A stretch of 64,000 bases of DNA from Microbacterium sp. AG238 (GCF_003610405.1 NZ_RAQC01000002.1:620001-684000); one strand, 5' to 3'; positions 16,875 through 25,750 are shown, numbered from the stretch's first letter. The notes: generated by a model not told the origin, from the letters alone. Made by a program: numbers and translations.

Positions 16875-18242
16875 TCAGGCGGGGAGAGCCGACAGCACCG
16901 CCCAGCCGCGCGAGGGGAGGGATGCCTCGCCGGCGCGCCGGTCGATGTCGCCGGACAGTGCTCCGGCGAGCAATCGCGTCGCATCGGCGACCGGCACCGT
17001 CACGGGGGCGTCGCCGATATTGAGGGCGGTGATGACGGCATCCGTTCCGGTCGCGGTCCGCAGCACCATCGCGGTGTTGTCGATGTGGATGACGTCGGTG
17101 TGCGCGCGATGCAGCCAGGGATGCTGTCGCCGCACGGCGATGAGCTGCTGATGCGTGCGGAGGATGTGCTGCGCACTCTCGGGCAGCGAATCGGGCGCGG
17201 GCGGCGTTTCTGCGAACTCGGGGCGCACCGCATCGTCGCCGCCGAGGCGTTCCTCCTTCACCGCCTCGTAGCCGTATTCGTCGCCTGCGTAGACCGACGG
17301 CACACCCGCGACGGTGAAGAGCGCAGCCAGCGCATGCGGCACCAGGTCGAGGCCGACTGCCGAGGCGATGCGTGTGACGTCGTGGTTGCCGACGAAGGTC
17401 TGCGGTGCGAACACCGGCAGCAGCTCGTTGTTGCGCTCGATCGCGTGCTTGAGCTCGAACAGGTTGCCGTCGGCGATGCTGTGCCAGATGCCCTGCCACA
17501 GCTCATACTGCGTCAGCGAGTCGATCGTCGACTCCTCGACGATGCGGGCGGCGTCGCCGTGGATGACCTCGCCGAGGAACCACGCCTCGGGGTACTCGGC
17601 CCGAACCCGCGGCAGCACCTGAGCCCAGAAGGCGGGCGGCACGGCGTAGGCGGCATCCAGTCGCCATCCGTCGATGCCGCGGTCCAGCCAGTGGGTCATC
17701 ACCTCGACGACGAGGTCGGCGACGGCGGGGGAGTCGTGGTTCAACGACACCAGGGCGTCGTGCCCCTCGAAGACGTCGGCGTCGACCGGCTCGCCCTGCT
17801 GCCATCCGTCCCATCGCACGCGGAAGAGGTCGGCGGTGGCGGCGTCGGGGCCCCGCTCCTCGAGCTCGTGGAACGCGGGGTGCTCACGACCCACGTGATT
17901 GAAGACGCCATCGAACAGCACACGGATGCCGCGGTCGTGAGCAGCCGCGATGAGGCGGTCGAGGTCGTGCCCGTCACCGAGGCGCGCGTCGAGGCGGAAG
18001 TAGTCGGTCGTGTCGTAACCGTGCGTGCTCGAGGCGAGCACCGGGCCGAGCAGCAACCCGTTGAGCCCCAGCTCGACCGCGTGATCGAGCCAGGCCTCGA
18101 TGCGACCGAGCCGGTGCTCGACGGGCTGGTCCGCGCCGGCGGCATCCGCTAGAGCGTCGTGCTGGTCGGGCCGGATCGGCGCTCCCGTGAATCCCAGCGG
18201 GTACACGTGCCACCACATGACGGTCTCGGCCCAATTGCTCAT
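16875..18242 (-). CDS. GH13 alpha-amylase family glycosidase
   Basis: 455 residues from ATG 18242; GTG 18257 has a better spaced GGAGGGG and would add five residues. GH13 conserved regions are visible: DGVFNHVG (region I), GWRLDAAY (nucleophile Asp), WFLGEVIH (acid Glu) and FVGNHDVTR (transition-state Asp). The TIM barrel starts at WWHVYPLGF and a short beta domain ends the protein. No signal peptide, so it acts on intracellular alpha-glucans or maltodextrins, possibly as a small alpha-glucosidase/maltodextrin hydrolase. Convergent with dnaE2, single gene. Confidence 0.9.
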   Translation of the reverse strand: MSNWAETVMWWHVYPLGFTGAPIRPDQHDALADAAGADQPVEHRLGRIEAWLDHAVELGLNGLLLGPVLASSTHGYDTTDYFRLDARLGDGHDLDRLIAAAHDRGIRVLFDGVFNHVGREHPAFHELEERGPDAATADLFRVRWDGWQQGEPVDADVFEGHDALVSLNHDSPAVADLVVEVMTHWLDRGIDGWRLDAAYAVPPAFWAQVLPRVRAEYPEAWFLGEVIHGDAARIVEESTIDSLTQYELWQGIWHSIADGNLFELKHAIERNNELLPVFAPQTFVGNHDVTRIASAVGLDLVPHALAALFTVAGVPSVYAGDEYGYEAVKEERLGGDDAVRPEFAETPPAPDSLPESAQHILRTHQQLIAVRRQHPWLHRAHTDVIHIDNTAMVLRTATGTDAVITALNIGDAPVTVPVADATRLLAGALSGDIDRRAGEASLPSRGWAVLSALPA

Positions 18243-18304
18243 CCCCGCAGTCAACACGAGCGGGCACCCCTCCGGGAACGACGTGCGAGAAGCCGCGCGG
18301 AGGC

Positions 18305-19624
18305 TTAGGGTGCGGCGCCGGGCGCGGGACGGCGGTCCATCAATCGCCACGATCCGCCTGTCAGCGGCGTGAGCGTCACGACGGTGTACACGACGGCGAT
18401 CACCCCGAACGCGACGAAGAGTCCCACGCCGTCGGCCATGAATCCGCCGACGAGTGCACCCAGCGGAACGCCCGCCCACGTGCCGGCGTTGAGCAGGCCG
18501 AAGACCCGCCCCCGCATGCGCGCGGGCACGCGCTCGAGCTGCACGGCACCGAGGATCGGGTTGAGTGCTCCGGCCGCGAGTCCGGATATGGCGACGACGG
18601 CGATCAGCACCGCGAAGGGCGCACCGAACGCGAAGACGGCGCTCGACGGACCGCCCGCGATGAGGAAGCAGATCGCGAACGTCAGCCGCCGAGGCACCCG
18701 GTGCGCGACGAAGCCGAAGGCGATGTTGCCGATGAGCGCGCACCCGCCCATGACCGCGACGATCACCGCGAGCGCGCCGGCGCCGCCGAGCTCGGCGTTC
18801 GCGTACAGCGGCAGAAGGGTCGAGCTGCGCGCGGCGTCGAGCAGGTTCGTGATCAGCACCATGCCCACGATGAGTCGCATGAGCGGATCGCGGACCACGA
18901 ACCGGAACCCGTCGCGCAGCTCGCGCCAGTACGAGCGCGGGGTTTCGGCATCCGTTTCGGCATCCGCGTCGCCGTCGGCGTTGTCGTCAGCGGCGATCCG
19001 GACGGTCGTGGCGGGAACCATCAGGCGGGTGACCGCGGCCGAGACGAAGAACGCGGCGGCGTTCGTGATGAGCGCTGCCATCGGCCCGAGGAGAGCGACG
19101 AGGGCGCCGGCGACGGATGCGCCGATGAGCTTCGAGAGGCGCTCCGAGCCGTCGAGGAGTCCCACGCTCCGCTCGAGCCGGATGCGAGCGGCCTCAGTGA
19201 GCTCGGGCAGCATGACCCGGCGCGCGATCTGCCCGGGTGTATCGAGAATGCCGCTCGCGAACACGATCAGCAGCAGGGCCCAGAACGGCAATCCCACGGT
19301 GAGGGCCAGCGCGGGGATCGCCAGCACGGTCGCTCCGCTCACGACGTCGGCGATGATCGCGGTGCGGCGGCCGCCGACCCGGTCGATCACCACGCCGCCG
19401 AAGACCCCGCCGAAGATGACGGGCGCGGTCGCGGCGAACGCGGCGAGACCCACCTCGACCCCGGAGCCGCCCGTGGCCAAGACGTAGAACGGGATCGCAA
19501 AGGCCGTGATGACATTGCCGGTCTGCGAGATCGCGTGGGCCGAGAGCAGCGCGTACAGCGCTCGGGATGCCGCGCGCCGCGGAGCCTCGTCGGCGGCGCG
19601 CGCCCGGGAGTCGGTCGCCGTCAT
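18305..19624 (-). CDS. MFS transporter
   Basis: 439 residues, 12 hydrophobic segments, with a charged central loop rich in Asp/Ala (ADDNADGDADAETDAETP, about 230). The MFS signature between helices 2 and 3 reads GGVVIDRVGGRRTAIIADV. It resembles MFS_3/EntS-type exporters. The ATG overlaps the stop of the ArsR-type regulator (ATGA), so regulator and exporter form one operon, and the exported compound probably is the inducer. Substrate unknown. Confidence 0.88.
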   Translation of the reverse strand: MTATDSRARAADEAPRRAASRALYALLSAHAISQTGNVITAFAIPFYVLATGGSGVEVGLAAFAATAPVIFGGVFGGVVIDRVGGRRTAIIADVVSGATVLAIPALALTVGLPFWALLLIVFASGILDTPGQIARRVMLPELTEAARIRLERSVGLLDGSERLSKLIGASVAGALVALLGPMAALITNAAAFFVSAAVTRLMVPATTVRIAADDNADGDADAETDAETPRSYWRELRDGFRFVVRDPLMRLIVGMVLITNLLDAARSSTLLPLYANAELGGAGALAVIVAVMGGCALIGNIAFGFVAHRVPRRLTFAICFLIAGGPSSAVFAFGAPFAVLIAVVAISGLAAGALNPILGAVQLERVPARMRGRVFGLLNAGTWAGVPLGALVGGFMADGVGLFVAFGVIAVVYTVVTLTPLTGGSWRLMDRRPAPGAAP

Positions 19625-20205
19625 GGCCGGCGGTAGGCCTGATAGACGAGGGCGACCGGTGCGGCGGTGTCGTCGTCATCGTCGTGCCGCGCGCTCGCTT
19701 CCTCCCACCGGTGCATCAGGGATTCGAGCTCGGCGCGCATCGCGGTGAGCTCATCGAGCGTGAGGCGCAGCGTGCGGTCGCCGGTCGCACCGGCGGCGAC
19801 CCATTCGGCGGGGAGCGTCGGCATCGCGTCGATGTACTCGCTGTAGCGCGCGGCGTAGATCTGCGCGATCGACTTCTCCAGAGCCGACGATGCGGCAAGC
19901 TGCGACGGATCGTCGAGGTGCGCGGCCGGCTCCCACGTCGTCAGGGCGCTCGCCGCCTGCCACCAGCGCTCGCGCTGGTCGGCGCTGCGCGGCTCGGCGG
20001 GCTCGATGAGGTCGATCGAAGCGAGTTTGCTCAGGTGGTAGCTGATGGTGCCGGGCGCCTCGTCGACGACGTCGCCGAGCTGCGCGGCCGTCTGCGGTCC
20101 GTTCTCGCGCAGGATGCCGAGCAGGCGCAGTCGCGTGGGATGCGCGAGTACGCGCATCGCGGCAGCGGTCTCGAGGCGTGACGTCGATCGGTCTGCTGAA
20201 GGCAT
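19621..20205 (-). CDS. ArsR/HTH_20-type regulator
   Basis: 194 residues from ATG 20205. The winged helix (about 12-75: AAAMRVLAHPTRLRLLGILR, ENGPQTAAQLGDVVDEAPGT, ISYHLSKLASIDLIEP) is of the ArsR/HTH_20 type without the metal-binding CxC, so a non-metal signal is likely. The C-terminal half is helical (YAARYSEYIDAMPTLP, ELTAMRAELESLMHRWEE). The reverse-strand -10 TAGCGT (20213-20218) is 7 nt from the ATG. It precedes and is coupled to the MFS gene. Confidence 0.88.
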   Translation of the reverse strand: MPSADRSTSRLETAAAMRVLAHPTRLRLLGILRENGPQTAAQLGDVVDEAPGTISYHLSKLASIDLIEPAEPRSADQRERWWQAASALTTWEPAAHLDDPSQLAASSALEKSIAQIYAARYSEYIDAMPTLPAEWVAAGATGDRTLRLTLDELTAMRAELESLMHRWEEASARHDDDDDTAAPVALVYQAYRRP

Positions 20206-20212
20206 ACCCGCA

Positions 20213-20257
20213 ACGCTAGATGCACAAGAACCATTGCGCAACATCTGTTGTGCATCT
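20213..20257 (-). promoter_or_regulatory. operator/promoter of the ArsR-MFS operon
   Basis: AGATGCACAA (20218-20227) and TTGTGCATCT (20248-20257) are a perfect 10-bp inverted repeat 20 nt apart. Between them lies a second palindrome, TTGCGCAA (20234-20241). All share a TTGYGCA core. The set abuts the -10 TAGCGT at 20213-20218 (reverse strand), a position suited to autorepression by the ArsR-type protein. Confidence 0.6.
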
Positions 20258-20295
20258 GGGTGGGCGGTCGGCGGCTCCGCCTGGCCCGCGCTGGC

Positions 20296-21039
20296 TCAGC
20301 TCTGCGCGGCGAGCCACTCCGCGAAGGTGACGGTGCCGCGTTCGGCGTTGGCGTGTCCGCGCAGGCGCCCCGATGACATCGCGCGGCCGAATGATCCGGG
20401 CAGGCGCATCTCGAGCGTGATCCTGCGGATGCCGCGGGCATCGAGCAGCGCCCGGACCATGTCGATCAGCAGCTCGTCACGCGGTCCGGTCAGGTCGCGT
20501 GCCCGGCCGGCCGGCGCGCCTTCTGCGAGGGTGACGAGGTGCTCGGCGACCTCGTGCGCGGCGACGGGGCGGACCCGGGCCGCGGGCACCACCGTGATCG
20601 GCCCGATCTTCCCGCGGACGAGGGTCTGTTCGGCGAACTCGTGGAACTGCGCCGCGCGCAGCAGCGTGTGAGGGAGCGCCCCACGTTGCACGGCCCGCTC
20701 GTGCGCGAGCTTGCCGCCGTAGTAAGCGGCATCCACGCCGTCGATGCCGACGATCGACAAGGCGACGAGGTGCCCCACCCCGGCCTCGATTCCCGCCCGC
20801 TGCAGGTTCGCCGACACCCTCTCGAAGAACCGGCGCGATCGGTGTCGCGAGAGCGTCTGGATGCCGCTGACGTCGACGATCGTGTCGACGCCTTCCAGCA
20901 CCGCGGCGGGCAGCGGGCCGTGTTCGAGGTCGTGCCCCTCGCTGCGCGCGAGCGCGACGACCTCGTGACCCCGGTCGGTCGCGATGCGATGGACGTGCCG
21001 GCCGACTGTGCCGGTGCTCCCGGCGATCGCGATTCTCAC
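20296..21039 (-). CDS. NAD(P)-binding protein, NmrA/atypical SDR type
   Basis: 247 residues. The N-terminus MRIAIAGSTGTVGRHVHRIA is a GxxGxxG Rossmann motif. AYYGGKLAHERAV gives the YxxxK-like pair, and LPHTLLRAAQFHEF is typical of NmrA-like and NAD(P)H-binding atypical SDRs. These act as redox sensors or epimerase/reductases on unknown substrates. It stands upstream of the ArsR operator on the same strand and may read through into that operon, but the 90-nt gap carries the operator, so separate transcription is likelier. Confidence 0.87.
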   Translation of the reverse strand: MRIAIAGSTGTVGRHVHRIATDRGHEVVALARSEGHDLEHGPLPAAVLEGVDTIVDVSGIQTLSRHRSRRFFERVSANLQRAGIEAGVGHLVALSIVGIDGVDAAYYGGKLAHERAVQRGALPHTLLRAAQFHEFAEQTLVRGKIGPITVVPAARVRPVAAHEVAEHLVTLAEGAPAGRARDLTGPRDELLIDMVRALLDARGIRRITLEMRLPGSFGRAMSSGRLRGHANAERGTVTFAEWLAAQS

Positions 21040-21177
21040 GAGGTCAGTATGACGGGGCCGGAAGCCTCGAACGAGACTCGAGGGTGGATCTCGCGCTCCT
21101 GACCGACCCCGCCCTTCGCGGATGCGCGGCGTACCGGGCGAATGCTCGACCGAGGCGAGCTCGTCTGCGTTCGCCTG

Positions 21178-21227
21178 TCACCTGTCGCCCCTATGCACGT
21201 CGTGAAGGGGCGTGACGTGGCAGGTGA
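21178..21227. repeat. dispersed hairpin repeat, copy A
   Basis: Nested inverted repeat: TCACCTG/CAGGTGA at the ends, GCCCCT/AGGGGC inside, with a 13-nt ACG-rich centre. Its sequence resembles the elements at 24972-25018 and 25133-25182. It lies between genes downstream of the response regulator gene, in a 281-nt gap that holds no convincing ORF. Confidence 0.6.
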
Positions 21228-21320
21228 CGTGGAGGCTCGGGCTAAGCCGCGGCCTCTCGCGGGTCGCATCGAGTTCCGCTGCATCCGGCGAGCGGCCGTC
21301 GTGGTGTGCCGCCGACAGGC

Positions 21321-22010
21321 TCAGCGGTCGACGCTGACCACCCCGAGCTCGTAGGCGAGGATCACAGCCTGTACACGGTTCGCGAGATCGAGCTTCACGA
21401 GGATGCGGCCGAAGTGTGCCTTCACCGTCGATTCGCTCAGGTGCAGCGCAGCCGCGATCTCCGCATTGGTCAGGCCCTGTCCGACGTGGCGGAACACGTC
21501 GCGCTCGCGCGGTGACAGCGCCGAGAGGGCATCGGGGGATGCCGGTCGGCCTGTCGGCGAGAGATGCGGCATCGCTGCGTCGATGAGCTTCGCGGTGATC
21601 CGGGGCGACACGACGGCATCGCCCGCCGTCACGGCCCTCACCGCGGCGACGAGTTCGTCGGGGCGGGTGTTCTTCAACAGGAATCCGGCCGCGCCCGCGC
21701 GCAGCGCGCCGAACGCGAACTCGTCGAGGTCGTACGTCGTCAGCACGATGATTCGCGTGTCCGGCAGCCCCGCGGTCAGCTGTCGCGTGGCCTCGATACC
21801 GTCGAGTCCCGGCATCCGCACGTCCATCAGCACGACATCGGGCCGCAGCCGCTGCGCGGCCTGTACCGCTTCGGCGCCATCTGATGCCTCACCCACCACA
21901 ACCAGGTCGGCCTGAGCCTCGAGCACGAGCCGCAAGCCGTACCGGATGAGCTCCTGATCGTCGACGAGCAGCACTGCGGTACGCGCGTCGGCTGCGCCGG
22001 GCTGAGTCAT
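21321..22010 (-). CDS. NarL/LuxR-type response regulator
   Basis: 229 residues from ATG 22010, which overlaps the kinase stop (ATGA). Receiver domain: VLLVDDQELIRYGLRLVLEA acidic pair, phospho-Asp in VVLMDVRMPGLDG (about 62), Lys in FLLKN. The C-terminal LuxR HTH covers LTNAEIAAALHLSESTVKAH. It is the output of the kinase encoded just upstream and last in the ATPase-permease-kinase-regulator operon, so it probably controls that exporter. Confidence 0.93.
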   Translation of the reverse strand: MTQPGAADARTAVLLVDDQELIRYGLRLVLEAQADLVVVGEASDGAEAVQAAQRLRPDVVLMDVRMPGLDGIEATRQLTAGLPDTRIIVLTTYDLDEFAFGALRAGAAGFLLKNTRPDELVAAVRAVTAGDAVVSPRITAKLIDAAMPHLSPTGRPASPDALSALSPRERDVFRHVGQGLTNAEIAAALHLSESTVKAHFGRILVKLDLANRVQAVILAYELGVVSVDR

Positions 22011-23203
22011 CGTTCCTCCGTCGAGAGGCGGACGAGAACCCGCCAGCCACCGCCGGCGACTGGTCCCGCCTCCACCGAGCCATCGTAGAAGGCCGCACGT
22101 TCGCGGATGCCGACGAGCCCGCGCCCCGGGGTCGCCGAAGGCAGAGCCGGCGCCGACACGTCCTTCACCAGGATCGTCACCTCGGAGCGCTCGAACACCA
22201 GCCGCACGAGCACGTCGCGCACGTCGCGGCCATGCCGCAGGACGTTCGTCAGCGCTTCCTGCACGATCCGGTAGATCGTCAGGCTCACGGCAGCGCCCTC
22301 CGTTACCGCTCCGGTCTGTTCCAGGCGCACCGGGATGCCGGCCGACCGGAACTCCTCGACGAGCGCCGGGATCCGTTCCACCCGCGGCACATCCGTCGCC
22401 GGCGATGCGTCGCGCTCGTCGCGCACCGCGGTCAGGAGTCGCCGTACCTCGCCGAGCGTCCGCCGTCCGGTCTCGCTCACGCGGCCGATGGCGCGATGGG
22501 CCTCGTCGGGCCGCTGGTCGACCGAGGCCTGCGCGCCGTCGGCGAGCGCGACCATGACCGCGACGCTGTGCGCGATGACGTCGTGCATCTCGCGGGCGAT
22601 GCGTTCGCGCTCGGTCGCGGCCGCGATGCTCGCCTCTTGGTCGCGTTCGCGCCGCAGGTGCTCGGCCCGCTCGGCGAGCGCTGCGGCCTGTCGTCGGCCG
22701 TGCCCGGCGTTGATGCCGAGCAGCGTGGCGATGAGGAACGCGGCGACGAGCACGACGGCGACGCTCGCCCAGTCGGTCGGCCAGGCTGCGGCATCCTCCC
22801 GTTGGGCCAGACCGAGCAGCGGCACGCCGAAACGGACCCGAAACGCGAGCGCGAGCGACGCCACGATCGCTCCCGCGGTGGCCCACCCGAACCAGAACCA
22901 GGCGCGGCGGGCCTCGTCGAGACCGGCGCGGTAGAGCGCGACGACCACGAGGAGCATCTCGGCTCCGGTGCCGACGGCGAACGACATCAGCATCAGCGCG
23001 ACGGCAGCGCCGAAGCCGATCGCCGGATGCCGCCGCGAGATCACGATCGCGGCCACCCCGGCGAGGCCCAGCAGCACGATCGGCCACAGGGGAGTGGTGA
23101 TCGTCGATTCGACGGACAGGTACCCGAAGAACGCCGCGATGATCGAATACGAGACGAGGATGACGGCATCCGCCACGTCTCGTCGTCGTTGGGACGGGCT
23201 CAC
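22007..23203 (-). CDS. sensor histidine kinase, DesK/NarX type
   Basis: 398 residues from GTG 23203, overlapping the permease stop (GTGA); upstream in-frame codons belong to shadow sequence. Five to six membrane segments occupy about residues 10-170. HisKA_3 has its His in ERIAREMHDVIAHSVAVMVA. HATPase shows N-box LTNVLRHG and GRGLVGIRERAAF. No extracellular sensory domain of size is seen, so it probably senses membrane state or the exporter itself. Confidence 0.92.
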   Translation of the reverse strand: MSPSQRRRDVADAVILVSYSIIAAFFGYLSVESTITTPLWPIVLLGLAGVAAIVISRRHPAIGFGAAVALMLMSFAVGTGAEMLLVVVALYRAGLDEARRAWFWFGWATAGAIVASLALAFRVRFGVPLLGLAQREDAAAWPTDWASVAVVLVAAFLIATLLGINAGHGRRQAAALAERAEHLRRERDQEASIAAATERERIAREMHDVIAHSVAVMVALADGAQASVDQRPDEAHRAIGRVSETGRRTLGEVRRLLTAVRDERDASPATDVPRVERIPALVEEFRSAGIPVRLEQTGAVTEGAAVSLTIYRIVQEALTNVLRHGRDVRDVLVRLVFERSEVTILVKDVSAPALPSATPGRGLVGIRERAAFYDGSVEAGPVAGGGWRVLVRLSTEER

Positions 23204-24042
23204 GCGTCCCTCGTCCGCAGCGCCACCGCGCCGATCACGAGCGCCCCCGCAGCCCAGACCGCCGCGATCAGCCAGCCCGCTCCGACACTCATGTGTCCGC
23301 TCCACAGGTCGAGGAACGGTCCGCCCTCGATCCCGACTCGGCCCATGGCGTCGCCGGCGTTGCCGAGCAGGCCGAGACGGATGACACGCGAGAGGAGCCC
23401 GAACGGCAGCAGCGAGCTGAGCACGGGAAGCAGCAGCGTCGCGGCGAACACGATGATCGATCCTGTGGTCGTCGAGCGGACGAGCGTCGTCGCGCCGAGA
23501 CCGAACACCGCGCAGAGCCCGAGATAGACGGCCGATCCTACGAGGGCGAGCATCACGCCCGGTGCGGTGAGGGGCGCGCCCAGGCCGAAGCCCTCGTAGA
23601 TCGGGTTCGTCACCGCCCACGCACCGAACACAGTGACGAGCGACGCTGCGGTGACGGTGGTGAAGGTGACGAGCGTCTTGGCCGCCAGCATCCGCACCCT
23701 CTGCGGCACCGCCACCAGCGTCGTCTGCATGGCGCCGGAGGAGTACTCGGCGCCGATCGTCATGACGCCGAAGATACCGGCGATGATCTGCCCGAGCACG
23801 ACCATCGGCACGGTGACGTCGGCGATCGTGCGCTCGATGGATGGAACCGAGGGCACGCCGGATGATTCGAGGGTCAGGCCGAGGAAGAGGCTGCCGCCGA
23901 TTCCGACGGCCAGGATGCCGACGAGCGCGAGCACGGATGACGGCAGGCTCACGACCTTGATCCACTCGGAGTGCACCACCGCGGTGAACGGCGGGCGCTG
24001 GGTGCGGGCGTCGGCGCGGTGCGGCTTGGTGGTGATGGCCAT
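23200..24042 (-). CDS. ABC-2 type permease
   Basis: 280 residues, six hydrophobic segments, N-terminal cytosolic stretch ending VVHSEWIKVVSLPSS, a motif shared with the permease at 6599-7354. The start ATG 24042 overlaps the ATPase stop (TAATG) and its own stop overlaps the kinase start, so four genes run without gaps. Partner of the ATPase at 24042-24968. In family terms this is an exporter of lipids, peptides or antibiotics. Confidence 0.9.
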   Translation of the reverse strand: MAITTKPHRADARTQRPPFTAVVHSEWIKVVSLPSSVLALVGILAVGIGGSLFLGLTLESSGVPSVPSIERTIADVTVPMVVLGQIIAGIFGVMTIGAEYSSGAMQTTLVAVPQRVRMLAAKTLVTFTTVTAASLVTVFGAWAVTNPIYEGFGLGAPLTAPGVMLALVGSAVYLGLCAVFGLGATTLVRSTTTGSIIVFAATLLLPVLSSLLPFGLLSRVIRLGLLGNAGDAMGRVGIEGGPFLDLWSGHMSVGAGWLIAAVWAAGALVIGAVALRTRDA

Positions 24043-24968
24043 TACTTGTCCTTCTCGCGGTGGCTGGGAGCCGACGGGTATTCGGTCGCCTGCGCGGTGA
24101 GGGCGAGATAGGCGTCTTCGAGCGAGCCCGACACCGAGGCCACTTCGTAGAGCACGACTCCCGCGGCACCGGCGATGCGCGCGACGTCCTCGGCGGGCAG
24201 GTCGGTGATGTCGAGTGCGCCGTCGTCGCGCGTGATGACCGTCACTCCGGGGCGCGCGACCGCCGCCACGAACCGTTCGGTGTCATGCGTGCGTACCCGG
24301 ACGACCGGCTGCGTGACTCCTGCGATGACGTCCCGCATCGGCCCGTCGGCGATGATCGCGCCGCGACCGATGACGATCAGGTGGTCGGCGGTCTGGGCCA
24401 TCTCGCTCATGACGTGCGAGGAGAGCAGCACCGTGCGGCCCTCGGCGGCGAGTTCGCGCAGCAGGCGGCGGATCCACAGGATGCCGTCGGGGTCGAGGCC
24501 GTTGATGGGCTCGTCGAGGGTGATCGTCTGCGGGTCGCCGAGGAGCGCTGCGGCGATGCCCAGCCGCTGGCCCATGCCGAGCGAGAAGCCGCCGACGCGC
24601 TTGTTCGCTACCGAGTCGATACCGGTGCGCTCCATGACCTCGCGCACGCGCGGCGCGCGGATTTGATGGGTCGCGGCGATCGCGAGGAGGTGCTTGTAGG
24701 CGGTGCGGCGCTTGTGCGCGGCGCGCGCGTCGAGCAGCACCCCGACCTCGCGCAGCGGTGCGGGCAGGTCGCGGTAGGCGCGGCCGTTGACCTCGGCCGT
24801 GCCGGATGTCGGCTTGTCGAGCCCCACGATCATGCGCATGGTGGTCGACTTGCCGGCGCCGTTCGGGCCGAGGAATCCCGTCACCCGGCCCGGCTCGACG
24901 GCGAAGTCGATGCCGTCGACCGCGACCTTCTGCCCGTACCGTTTCGAGAGCGATTGAACACGAATCAT
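24042..24968 (-). CDS. ABC transporter ATP-binding protein
   Basis: 308 residues. Walker A GPNGAGKST, signature SLGMGQRLG, Walker B TITLDEP, H-loop LSSHVMSEM. The family is the NatA/DrrA-like ABC-2 ATPase with a C-terminal regulatory extension, and it resembles the ATPase at 5674-6597 closely in motif wording (LDKPTSG, LDARA..), pointing to paralogy. RBS AAAGGTG 5 nt before ATG 24968. First gene of the exporter/two-component operon. Confidence 0.92.
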   Translation of the reverse strand: MIRVQSLSKRYGQKVAVDGIDFAVEPGRVTGFLGPNGAGKSTTMRMIVGLDKPTSGTAEVNGRAYRDLPAPLREVGVLLDARAAHKRRTAYKHLLAIAATHQIRAPRVREVMERTGIDSVANKRVGGFSLGMGQRLGIAAALLGDPQTITLDEPINGLDPDGILWIRRLLRELAAEGRTVLLSSHVMSEMAQTADHLIVIGRGAIIADGPMRDVIAGVTQPVVRVRTHDTERFVAAVARPGVTVITRDDGALDITDLPAEDVARIAGAAGVVLYEVASVSGSLEDAYLALTAQATEYPSAPSHREKDK

Positions 24969-24971
24969 GTG

Positions 24972-25018
24972 TCACCTTTCGTCCCCATCGACGCTACGAA
25001 GGGGCGCGAGATGCCACA
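24972..25018. repeat. dispersed hairpin repeat, copy B
   Basis: TCACCTTTCGTCCCC, then an ACGCTACGA centre, then AGGGGCGCGAGATGCCACA. It aligns with copy A at 21178-21227 over most of its length and can form a GTCCCC/AGGGGC stem. It overlaps the 5' untranslated region of the ATPase gene, including its ribosome site, so folding could affect translation. Confidence 0.55.
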
Positions 25019-25132
25019 TCGGACCGCGGTTCGGACTTACTCCGGCGACCAGTACCTGGGTCTACATGGGCGGTTCGGGCCGGGTCGGGCCTTGCCTTGA
25101 TGGGCGCGCGGGACCGCGATGGGATTCACCTG

Positions 25133-25182
25133 GCACCTGTTGCCGCTACCGGCGCCGGGACAGGGCGCGAAGTGCCAGCTGA
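25133..25182. repeat. dispersed hairpin repeat, copy C (diverged)
   Basis: GGCACCTGTTGCCGC, a CGGCGCCGGG centre, then ACAGGGCGCGAAGTGCCAGCTG. GGCAC/GTGCC ends and partial inner pairing fit the layout of copies A and B, but the sequence has drifted. It lies 115 nt from copy B, in the gap between the exporter operon and the acetyltransferase gene. Confidence 0.4.
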
Positions 25183-25198
25183 GGCGTCGTGTCAGCTC

Positions 25199-25750
25199 TC
25201 AGGCCCCGAGGATCCGCTGGAACAGCCGGTGGTCCTGCCAGCGTCCGGCGATGAGCAGATACTCGGGAGCGAGCCCGAACTCGACGAAGCCGCATTTCCT
25301 GAGCACGGCCTGCGACGCGACGTTGTCGACGAGCGTGCCGGCCTGGATGCGGTGCAGCTGCAGGTCGTCCGTCGCGAGGCGCGAGATCTCGTTCACCGCG
25401 GCGGTCATGAGGCCGCGACCCGCGTAGCGCTGGTCGATCCAGTAGCCGAGGTTGCCGCTCTGGAACGCCCCACGGGTGATGCCCGAGAGGGTGATCCGCC
25501 CGATGATCCGCGATGCGTGGGCGAGGACGAGGGGGAGGGCGGCGCCGGCTTCGTGGCTCGCGATGAGCGCGGCGATTTCGGTGCGCTGACCTGCTTCAGT
25601 GCGGAAGTCGTTGGAACGGATCGGCTCGAACGGCGCGAGGTGCGCGGAGTTCACGCGGTACGCCTCGGCGAGGGCGGCGGCATCCTCTGCGCGGAGCGAA
25701 CGCAAGACGACGTCGTCGTGCAGGTCGATCTCGACGGGAGATGCAGTCAT
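25199..25750 (-). CDS. GNAT family N-acetyltransferase (RimJ/RimL-like)
   Basis: 183 residues from ATG 25750 with GGAGG 7 nt upstream. The RimJ-type acetyl-CoA fold is visible: VVLRSLRAEDAAALAEAYRV at the front, GNLGYWIDQRYAGRGLMTAA (the Q/RxxGxG/A-type loop is YAGRGLM), and LVDNVASQAVLRKCGFVEFG near the end. It should acetylate protein N-termini or small amines; substrate unknown. The ATG overlaps the stop of the SdpI-like gene. Confidence 0.9.
   Translation of the reverse strand: MTASPVEIDLHDDVVLRSLRAEDAAALAEAYRVNSAHLAPFEPIRSNDFRTEAGQRTEIAALIASHEAGAALPLVLAHASRIIGRITLSGITRGAFQSGNLGYWIDQRYAGRGLMTAAVNEISRLATDDLQLHRIQAGTLVDNVASQAVLRKCGFVEFGLAPEYLLIAGRWQDHRLFQRILGA

Noticed and set aside
21142..21320. 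70-codon forward ORF between the NAD(P)-binding and response regulator genes
   Set aside because: It overlaps hairpin copy A, has no ribosome site and no homologous look.
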